From contig CM070611.1 in assembly GCA_036346395.1 (NCBI GenBank), forward strand, positions 23,508,473 to 23,572,472: a DNA stretch of 64,000 bases, read 5' to 3'. The position numbers were made by a program, and so were the translations under genes. Below are positions 55,533 to 64,000 of this stretch, one piece after another. This stretch comes from Hsuehochloa calcarea. Lineage: Eukaryota; Streptophyta; Magnoliopsida; Poales; Poaceae. Every line of letters begins with the position of its first letter. Positions within the stretch are counted from its first letter, which is position 1. Below the pieces are notes generated by a model. The model had not been told where the DNA came from and did not search any database. It saw only the letters and a program-made list of their open reading frames with translations.

Positions 55533-57751
55533 TTTGTACGGAAGTAAGAAGAGTGTTGGAAACAAAAAGAAAGAATAAATCTTGGGCCAGGAAATCAGCA
55601 AGTTGTGTCAGTTCAGGACTCTAGGGCCGTCGCATGTGTTTCTGCCGCGCATGCGTGCGCTCCTTTCTCTCGGCGACTCAGGGTGGGAGCCACCAGCAGT
55701 CCAAGCACTACGGATTAATATGGAGCACACTGTAATATTTATCATATTGTTTTGAGTCAGTCTGTACTCATATACAAGGTTATCAATGTCGGGACACAGA
55801 TTGTACGATGACATGGAGCTAAAATGATATTAATGGGAATTTCAAAGAACCGTAATCCTAAAGGTAATCTAGTCGGATGATAACAAACTATATGGGCGTA
55901 TAAAATTTCATTTTACCTATTAGTAATTTAGGTTACTGTAGTTTAATTTATTTTGTTTTTATTGTTTACATGTTGTTCTAAGGTAAAAAAGGGTATTACC
56001 ATTAATACATTATATTTTAAATGAATAGTTTACTAAAAAACTAATTTAAAAAACAAGCTTAATTGCATGCAAAATGAATACTAAAAAACTAATTTAAAAA
56101 ACAAGCTTAATTGCATGCAAAATGAATAAATGTACCCAATTTTACAAAACTAAATTTAAAAAATTCAAAAATTATACTACAACCTTGCATATCTAAAAAC
56201 ATAATTATACATAACTGATAGAAACTTGATTCTACGGTGTGTTCCTATAATCCGATCCTATCAGATAAAAACGATTCTATCTGGAATCACGATTCTGATA
56301 ACCTTGTTTGTATCTCTGTTTGTAGTCAATCAAAATTTTGCTAATGATTTAACAGCCGAGGTGTAAAAGCATGCATTTCTATTTCTATATAGCTTTCTTT
56401 CAATGAGTTAGTGCACGTGTGAGTCCAAGATTTCTTAAGCTAGGAAGTTTAAGTCCGGGTCAAAGTTCTCCGCGGGCTCATCTTTGCAAAAGTAAAAAAG
56501 CGTAAAACGACTTACATTTGCAATTGACGTAGCATTAGGAAAGTATTCATATTATTTTTGTACATGCATTCAAGATTTTTCACATAGAAATGTCTTTTTA
56601 ATGTGATAATTCAACATGCCACTTATCAAAATTGCAAGGATTTTACGAGACGCCATGGTAAAATATCATCAGGTCTTTTTCGCAGCAATGCAATGTACTT
56701 CGGTTAGCCCCGTTTGGAACTTGGGGAAAATGGAGCAATTTGATATGATTTCAACCAAAGGAAAACTTCCTATTAAGGTTGTTCGAGCTTCGGATCGAGG
56801 GATTGTCTCTGAGAAACTCACATCCTAATCAAACTTTATTTGAAGGAAAACAAACGTAAGGTCATGAACTCGATCAAACCACATGTCATTTTTCCTTCTT
56901 ACGAGTCGGGTTAAAATTTCTTTTGAGGTTTGCAACTTAACATGGCTAACTCTCACTCTTTTTTTTTCTCTCTAAAGGGAAATGGATCGTCTGAATTGTA
57001 GGTCTCTATCCATAGCATCTACTGTTCTTGGTATTAGAAAACAAAATTTTAAACTGAAAAGGGAAAAAAAAACTCACTTCAGTAGAATCTATACAGTATA
57101 TGTAGCTACTTCTATAGTACTTATCGGGAGTACTGTTTACATCACTGTTCATCAGTCCGGATCCCATGGTTTCTATTCCAAACAGAAATTGCGTGGTCAA
57201 AGATATGCAGCTAGCTCCTCGAGTCTCGAGGGATGACTGCTTCTCGATCACCCAACCACGCGTGCATTAATCTCTCGCACTAGCTTGCAAAAACAGTGAC
57301 AGATGTCAGTGACACTGCGTATATATATGCATCGGATGCTTTCAGCTTCTGCTTAGGCTAGCTCGTGATCATCGTAATTGACGGCCCATGATGCGCTTCA
57401 TCATTGCGAGGCAGAAGGCGTACGTTTTGGGTTTTGATTGCCAGACACCTCGGTAAAAGCTCCGATTTTTTTTTAAAAAATAATCGGATTTGCTTTGAAT
57501 ATAAGAGAAATTTAACTCTATTTCAGTTTAACTTCGAAAAAATTCAAATCGACCGAAATTTTTCAATAATTGGCGAGATCTACTCTACCGATGACCCTAA
57601 TAAAAAATAAAAACCGGTAATCAAAACCTGATCACGAGCAATCGATGGATGTTACTCTACTCCAAAGTGTAGAGTCTTCATTCCTCGAGCAGTACACGGC
57701 CAGCCTTTGACTCTGTCGACGTTACAGTAGTCGACCACATGCCGTTTAGGC
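55533..57751. other. Intergenic DNA between J and the CACTA element
   Basis: AT-rich, with no recognised coding region. The only clear structure is the 48-base tandem duplication at 56032-56127. Small frames (56616-56828, 56982-57236) show no known domain. Confidence 0.55.
56032..56127. repeat. Perfect 48-base tandem duplication
   Basis: Copies at 56032-56079 and 56080-56127 are identical and contain CAAGCTTAATTGCATGCAA. Confidence 0.95.
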
Positions 57752-57770
57752 CACTACCGGGCTCAGCAGC

Positions 57771-58334
57771 TTTGCCGAGTGCCGGTGGCACTCGGCAAAG
57801 TACGAGAAACACTCGGCAAAGGCTTTGCCGAGTGCCACCCACAGCATATCTCACACGGCATAGTTTCTGACGGCAAAAAGCTCTTTGCCGAGTGCTTTTC
57901 ATCGAGCACTCGGCAAATGATTTGCCGTGCGCCAACCGACACTCGACAAAAAAAGTGGTGGGCGGTGAGAACACGGTGGCGGCGTCGCTGCTTGCCGAAA
58001 GTGCCGGGACGGAATGGCACTCGGCAATGCCTTCATTTTGCCGAGTGTCATTATCATGACACTCGGCAAAGATTAAGATTTTGCCGAGTGTCGTTATCAC
58101 GACACTCGGCAAAATATTAATCTTTGCCGAGTGTCATGGTAAAAACACTCGGCAAAGTACATGACACTCGGCAAAGCTTAATGATTTGCCGAGTGTTTTT
58201 ACCATGACACTCGGCAAAATATTAAACACTCGGCAAAGTACGTTCCCATAATGCTCAGAAACGTTACTTTGCCGAGTGTTTTTACCATGACACTCGGCAA
58301 AGCCTCCCTTTGCCGAGTGTAACACACGGCAAAG
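57771..58334. repeat. CACTA subterminal repeats, about 20 copies
   Basis: About 20 copies of GCCGAGTG or its reverse CACTCGGC, mostly within TTTGCCGAGTGT. They are arranged as back-to-back pairs that fold into hairpins, for example 58035-58074 and 58081-58112. In En/Spm such repeats bind the TNPA protein; the same role here is inferred. Confidence 0.92.
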
Positions 58335-58381
58335 TGGCCAAAAATTGACTATTTTAATTGTTTATTGCACCCCACTCAAAC

Positions 58382-58570
58382 AAGTCACAATATCACAGAT
58401 ATATCAACAAGTAATCACATATAGTCCATAATGTATCACATATATCACCACAAGTCACAATATATCACATATATCACATATATCACCACAAGTCACAATA
58501 TATCACATATATCACCACACGTCACAATATATCACATATCACAAGTCATAATATATCACATATAGTCCAT
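58382..58570. repeat. Imperfect tandem repeat of ATATCACATATATCACCACA type
   Basis: Words of 25-30 bases built from TATATCACATATATCACC and ACAAGTCACAA recur about six times between the subterminal array and the end of the TNPA-like gene. Confidence 0.8.
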
Positions 58571-60640
58571 TCACCAAGTTGGCCACACCGACTGATGTGA
58601 TGAGTCACGAGGCACATCATTCGAAGCCGCCGATTGATTCTGCACAAAGGAGAAGACATTGCATGTGTGAGACAAGATTTAAGGTAAAGCAAAGCACAAG
58701 CGAAAGCAATAAACATGGTAAGTAAAGAGCTCAAGGTAGAGAAGGCAAACTCACAGGAGTAGTTGCAGGAGGAGGTGGAGGAGGGAATAGCTCCGGTGGC
58801 AGAGGTTGACCCATCCTCTCGCCAAGACTTTGCATCCACTGAAACATCTGCTCCATCCTCTGCCGCTCGGCCTCATTCCTCTGCCGATCGGCCTCCATCC
58901 TCGCCGCCATCTCCTCCCGTAGACTCTTCTCTTCTTCCAGCTGGGCCTACAATATTCCACCCCAATGTTACAATGCAAAGCAAAGGTATGTAAAAATTAA
59001 TGAGCAGCGAATAAAGCAGAAAAAACACAGAGTGCCTCCATCCGGATCAGTGCGGTGTCCGTGGTAGGCGTATGGGCGGGCTTGAGCTCGTGCTCCTTGA
59101 TCGAATCTGGGAGAGAGGGGAGTAGTGGCCGTGTCGAGTGTGTTGTCGCCAATCCAGTACCGCCCATGCTTCTTGCCTCCTCCCACCCTCATGACGACTT
59201 CTCCATCAAGATCATGGGTGCTCGGATCGTACTCTGGCCCATGGACCGCCCTTGCCATCGATGTGTACTCACTGAGGCGGCTGTGGACGGATCGCATTCT
59301 TTGACACCGAGGGCGGTCCTCCGGGTTGTAGTCGGCGTCGGACGTCGCCTTGCCCTTGTGGGCCAAAGCCCATGCCTTGAATCGGGAGCAAGGTGGCCAC
59401 CATGTGACGACGATCGCGAAAAAAACAAAGAAGATGATTAGAAATTATGCGAAATTGGCGTTATAATAAAGAAATGAATTCAGCGTACCCATGTAGCCGC
59501 GAATTAAATCGAGGCTCTGATTGCCTTGATGGTGTGGTGCACTGGCATCATCAAGCGCCGCTCCGAAGCAGCGTTGTCGTCTCCTCCCACTCGGCGCACC
59601 ACTTGTCCACCATCCGTGCCCAACATTTGGAGATCTTTGGCGCACCACCACGGAGGCACCTACCGTCATCAAGTATATGACATATAAGAAGATCAAATTA
59701 AGCGTGCTTAATCTCGTAAAAAATCAGTATTAATGTTCTATATTTACCGTATGTATTCTTCCGAATCACCTCATGTTTCTTGCTTGAGTTTTGTTGATCT
59801 TGAACCAAGGTAGGTAGCTTTGTATGTTACGATGGCACAGACGCGTGCCTCGTAATGCATGTCCTTCACGAGTTTATAACAGGCTTTGTGAGCCACACTA
59901 GCGCCTTGGCCTCATATCCTCCCGGCATCGAAGAAATCCTCGCATATAGACGCGATGTATCCGGTCATTATTTCAAGAATGTCCAATGAATGCGATGTAT
60001 TGAGCAATGTAGTGCGAGAAGACTTACCTGGCTCGGCCGTCACCGCGCCGCCTTGTTGGCGAATACCGCCATCCGTCCGTAAATCGGGAAGGCGACGTAG
60101 TGGTCCCACGTGTAGGCGGCTCACCGCCTCGCCAAACTCAACCAAAGCCGTGGAAGTGTAGCACATAAAGACCGGGATGCCATTGACATGGCGTTTGTGA
60201 TCACCGCGACCACAAGCGTCCAACCCCGCCCAAGTGATTAAGATAAATTATTAGTTTCTATTGTGATTTTCAACATATCAAATGAAAAAGTAGTGATAAC
60301 ATCTAAAGTTACTTACCTAGCCCATGGGTTGAATCGTGGCGTCTCTCACGAGTATCGGTCACCTCGGGAGGTCGAGGGACCTCGCAACCAGACACCCAGC
60401 GAACTGGAGGAAGCGAACCCCCTGCCGCCTCCTCCTCCTCCTCCTCCTCCTCTCCCGCTCCTCCTCCCGCTCCGCTCCTCCTCCTCCTCCCGCTCCGCTC
60501 CTCCTCCCTCCCCCTCAAGAGTGCTCCTGCTCCTCCCTCCTCCTGCTCCTCCCGCTCCTCCTACTCCTGCTCCCCGACTGCTCAGCTGCATCGGGCCGTC
60601 TTTGGTAAAGCGACCTTACGTTCCTCATACCGCCCACCAT
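58571..60640 (-). CDS. TNPA-like CACTA protein gene (probably spliced, perhaps decayed)
   Basis: In En/Spm this second protein binds the subterminal repeats and helps excision. The ATG at 60640 opens MVGGMRNVRSLYQRRPDAAE, then a low-complexity Gly/Arg/Ser tract encoded by CTC repeats, ending THGLG at a GTAAGT donor (60311-60316). A middle part (60029-60223) has an unassigned sequence before another GTAAGT. The conserved part (59696-59020) reads RGYM, ALAHKGKATSDADY, HSRLSEYTSMARAVHGPEYD and GGKKHGRYWIGDNTLDTA, typical of the plant Transposase_24 type. The exon 58755-58950 is a coiled coil (EEMAARMEADRQRNEAERQR) ending in a Pro-rich run. The last exon reads SAASNDVPRDSSHQSVWPTW and stops at 58571. 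At least one frame change is needed near 59300, so this copy may be inactive. Confidence 0.75.
60420..60580. repeat. CTC/CTCCTC low-complexity tract
   Basis: An interrupted (CTC)n microsatellite inside the first exon of the TNPA-like gene. It gives open frames on both strands that should not be read as separate genes. Confidence 0.85.
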
Positions 60641-60769
60641 CTTTGTTCAATCACCTGCAATTAAAAAGAGTAAACCAATAAGCACAAACTAAACAAGATG
60701 TACTTAGAAAGAGATGCAAAATAAACAAAACATAATTAGAAAATAACAAAGTATTACATGTATTAGAAA

Positions 60770-63700
60770 TAATCGAATGATCGGGATTAGCTAGATCATA
60801 AGTCTCATCATCACTATCGACCATGTCCATATAATCAACACTATTCGAAGGAGCAATGTTGTCATCATTTGTCATTGCGTAAATGTAATCATTGAAGTAA
60901 TTCTAAGTCCTTCACATTTTGAACCTCATCTCCAGCGTCCTCGTCAACAACCCTTTCATTGTCTACTTCCATTCCGATTGCTTGGTTAAGTCTATCTCAA
61001 AACTCCCTTCTAGCCCTCTTCTTGAAAAAACTCTCAGTCATATGTGTTTGGGTCAAAGTTGTAATCTTCATTGTTTGGGACGGGTAGTTTACCGTGTGGC
61101 GATACCTTGTACACAACATCCCAAGCCTTAAGGCGGTCGTCTTTTTGGCGGGTATGAGAGATAATAAACTTGCGTGGCTGTTGAGCCACAATATACACAT
61201 CGTCTCTGGTAAGACGGATGGTATCAATTTCGACTAGCCCAAGATTAGGGTCCGTCTCGTTACTTGAGGATCAAACCAATGGCATTTGAATATGACAGAT
61301 TAAGAGGTTTGCAACCATGAAGCGTGAGTTCGTATATTTCTTCAATTCTTCCATAATACTCGACCCCATCAAGGCCAAGCGTAAAAACTACGGTATTTGT
61401 GGTTCTTGATTGGGCGACTCGCTCATGTCTTGTTGTGTGAAAGCGATATCCATTCACGTCATAACAGTAAATGAGCTTACCCTATAAACACGACCATCGG
61501 CAACTGTCTCAACTCGGCACTCATAGGCGCATCGGTTTGGCCCCGCAAGCTCAAGCGAGAATAGTTCGTTATATTATTAACCGTGCGAGCAACTTGTAAT
61601 GTCAAACTAAGTCGAGCTAAATTGGACAAGACCTTACATTTGAACCAAGAAATGAAATCGGTCATTCCATTTCCCGCACCCTGTCTAAGAAGGGTCTCAG
61701 CTTCCTGCGGGGTAGGTTCCCTTGATTCACGCTAGAATTGATGATGAAATTCCCTGCACCAACGAGAAACAAGGGGGTTGGATGCAGAATAGTGACTACT
61801 CGAGAACAAGTTTGTTGACAACTTACCGCATGTACGGCTCCACTTCGGAAAGGTTGTTCAACACATATAGCATGATAGTGCGCCACTCTTCATGTTTCAA
61901 GGTCTTGGGGGTCGCATCACTTGCACTTCCGAAGTTGCCCTCGGAAAATCTGAGGTTCGATTTATTTTCGCCAGCATTGTAACGAGGGGGTGGATTGTGC
62001 ACGCTAGGAAGGTTGTCACCATAGTACGTTGTTGTGAAGTTTGACACCTCCTCCAAAATGTATGCCTCTGCAACGGAAGCCTCAATTTTGCATTTATTTT
62101 TACATTTAGTTCGATGAACCTTTAGACATCTCTCAATTGGATAGCACCAACGCTGAAGCCGGGCCCCCATTCGTGCCTCATACGGGAGGTGCAAAATCAA
62201 ATGCTGCATCGGATTGAAGAAGCCGGGTGGAAAGATCTTCTCCAACTTACAGAGCAACACAGGTGCCATTCTTTCCAAGTCTGCAATCACGGTCCGAGAT
62301 AACTCCTTGGCACAAAGCTGGCGGAAAAAATTGCTCAACTCTGCCAGCACTAGCCAGACATGCTCAGGGACATAGCCTCGAACCATCACCGGAAGAAGCC
62401 GCTCAAGCCATATGTGGTAGTCATGACTCTTGAGCCCATTGATTCGCATAGTAGATAAGTTCACTCCCCTCCTCAGATTCGCTGCATACCCATCAGGGAA
62501 CATTAACGTTTAGAACCATTCTAGTACTTCCCTCCTTTGGGGCCTGGTCAAGACGAATTCGGCCTTAGGCTTTCTCCATGTCCTGCCGCCTCTAGGAGGC
62601 TTCATTTCTTGCTTTGGTCTATCGCATAACGTTGCCAGATCCACTCTAGCCTTAATGTTGTCCTTTGTCTTATCAGGAATGTCCATGATTGTTGCCCAAA
62701 GTGCCTCGGCGATATTCTTTTGAAGTGCATTACATCAATGTTATGTGGAAGAAGAAGGTCATCAAAATAGGGAGCCTCAACAAGCCCGACTTATGAGTCC
62801 ATGCATGTTGCTCACCATATCCCACAAAACCACCTTCTTGATTGACCTCGAGAGAATCTATCTCGAGCACGAACGCGGCGGTCATCATCTGCGGTGCGGG
62901 TCTATAACTCGACACCTTCGTAAAGTTCTTGATGTCTCGTCTGAATGCATGGTCAAGAGGAGGAATTGTCGATGTTTGTCGAGCGAAGAATACTTGCCAC
63001 CCTTGACAGAACCAAATGAACTTGAGTCGCCTTGCATCTTGGGCATGGGAACTTCAGTGAACACACCAAATGAGAATATCCCATACTGTTGGGAAGTCAT
63101 GCGAGGAGTAGTGGTACCAAACATGCATTTTGAAGTTTCTCTTTGTAGCTCGGTCGTTTGTCCATACCCCTTCCTCCCAAGCACGGACCAATTCATCAAT
63201 CACAGGCTCCATGAACACACCCATATTATTCCCGGGTGTTGAAATTATCAACGACAAGAATATGTTACATCGTTGGAAGAGGATGCCGGGGAGAATGAGG
63301 GGATAACGAACACGGGCCAACAAGTGTATGGGGCGCCATCATTCCATAAGGATTGAACCCATCTGCTTGCCGGTATAACACGTACATTCTGAGCCTCTGA
63401 CTTTCTCACGATGAATCACATCAAAGTGGGTCCATGCTTCACCATCGGATGGATGTACCACTTGTCGAGGATTGTATCGACGTCCATTTTTGTGCCATGT
63501 CATCTGCTTTTCGCGGTTTCCTCGGTCATGTATAGCCGTTGGATCCTCGGTATGAGCGGAAGGTACCGTAGGATTTTCACGGGATCGCAAGTGCCTCTTC
63601 GACCATCACGAGTCTACCTCCGGGAACCTAGAGGATCCACACTTTGCACAATGCTTTGCTTCGCGTGTTCTTTCCTAAATAGGATGCACCCTTCGGACAA

Positions 63701-63999
63701 GCATGTATCCGCTCATATGGCATCTTAAGTGCGAAGGAGTTTCTTTGACTTCGTATATGCTCTTTGGCGAGAATGTGACCCTCGGAAGCATCTTTGCCAA
63801 AAGCTATCAACATAGCATCGGCGTCTCGACTCAAGCTAAGCCGAGACTTCAAGGCCATTCGCGCGTCAATGCCATCCGGTTGAGAAACCTTCGCCGCCGT
63901 GAAGGGGTTTACGTGCGCACAACATGTCGTAATCGTCTTTGCGGTTGCCTCTAGCTCCTCCTCCCTACGCCCTTGTGAAGTGTGCTTCATGATAGTCAT
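60770..63999 (-). pseudogene. TNP2-like CACTA transposase, N-terminus outside window
   Basis: TNP2 is the catalytic transposase of CACTA elements. From right to left, the minus strand shows: a Cys-containing segment PYERIHACPKG (near 63700); KQMTWHKNGRRYN and VHPSDGEAWTHFD (63420-63520); the Transposase_21 region with STPGNNMGVFMEPVIDELVR and PLDHAFRRDIKNFTK in shifting frames (62880-63320); and a clean 226-codon frame at 61823-62503 with GLKSHDYHIWLERLLPVM and KLEKIFPPGFFNPMQHL (DUF4218). Last come VNGYRFHTT-type DUF4216 sequence (61260-61457) and an acidic tail near 60800-60870. Several frameshifts lie between 62500 and 63400, so it is probably inactive. Confidence 0.88.
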
Positions 64000-64000
64000 T

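Larger units (their letters stand above)
57752..63999 (-). mobile_element. CACTA (En/Spm) transposon, one end in window
   Basis: It begins CACTACCGGGCTCAGCAG at 57752 and is followed by a dense subterminal array of TTTGCCGAGTG and CACTCGGCAAA. Two minus-strand genes of CACTA type follow: TNPA-like (58571-60640) and TNP2-like (60770 to the edge). The other end and hence the 3-base TSD are outside the window. Confidence 0.93.

Overview
This window looks like nuclear DNA of a grass, probably rice (Oryza) or a close relative. It contains a Helitron, a CACTA element with TTTGCCGAGTG subterminal repeats, GC-rich hAT elements, a BARE/RIRE1-like LTR and large Ty3-gypsy-like LTRs starting TGTAACATCCC. 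I found no intact host gene. Almost every base lies in nested transposable elements, and most of their borders are fixed by target-site duplications (TSDs) read directly from the sequence. Letter names (B to M) are my own labels.

Layout. 1-6198: LTR M, cut by the end of LTR F (1-2160) and by solo LTR G (2771-5890, TSD CTATA). 6199-6810: intergenic. 6811-34307: a Helitron, about 4.4 kb before later insertions, carrying a broken phosphatidylinositol-phosphate kinase (PIP5K) gene fragment. Its cargo is interrupted by solo LTR C (9811-22575, TSD GAACT), which itself holds the complete non-autonomous retroelement B (9886-20639, TSD CACGA); by the complete non-autonomous retroelement D (22789-30689, TSD TGGAC); and by solo LTR E (31864-34273, TSD TAAGA). 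34308-38962: intergenic DNA with an NB-ARC resistance-gene fragment, a hAT-type MITE and two related GC-rich hAT elements. 38968-55527: a decayed Ty1-copia element J in minus orientation (TSD CATAC), split by the internally deleted gypsy-like element I (41258-45676), solo LTR K (46112-49599) and BARE-like solo LTR L (52167-53876). 55533-57751: intergenic. 57752 to the window end: a CACTA element with TNPA-like and TNP2-like genes on the minus strand.

How the parts relate. B and D both encode gag-type proteins with zinc knuckles but no protease, integrase or reverse transcriptase, so they must borrow these from other elements. B also has a second long ORF of unknown function. The most unusual signal is in the B LTR: a chain of about 21 short hairpins whose stems differ in sequence while the 5-base loop stays almost fixed (ACACA or ACTCA). 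Next to it, beside the TATA box, lies an array of CGGAAGTTCCG palindromes. LTR families C/D and G carry their own, different palindromes in comparable places.

Limits. All family names rest on recognition by eye. No alignment, folding or database search was run. The two LTR copies of B, and those of D, differ mainly by small indels at GC-rich palindromes, so some frame breaks could be assembly errors.
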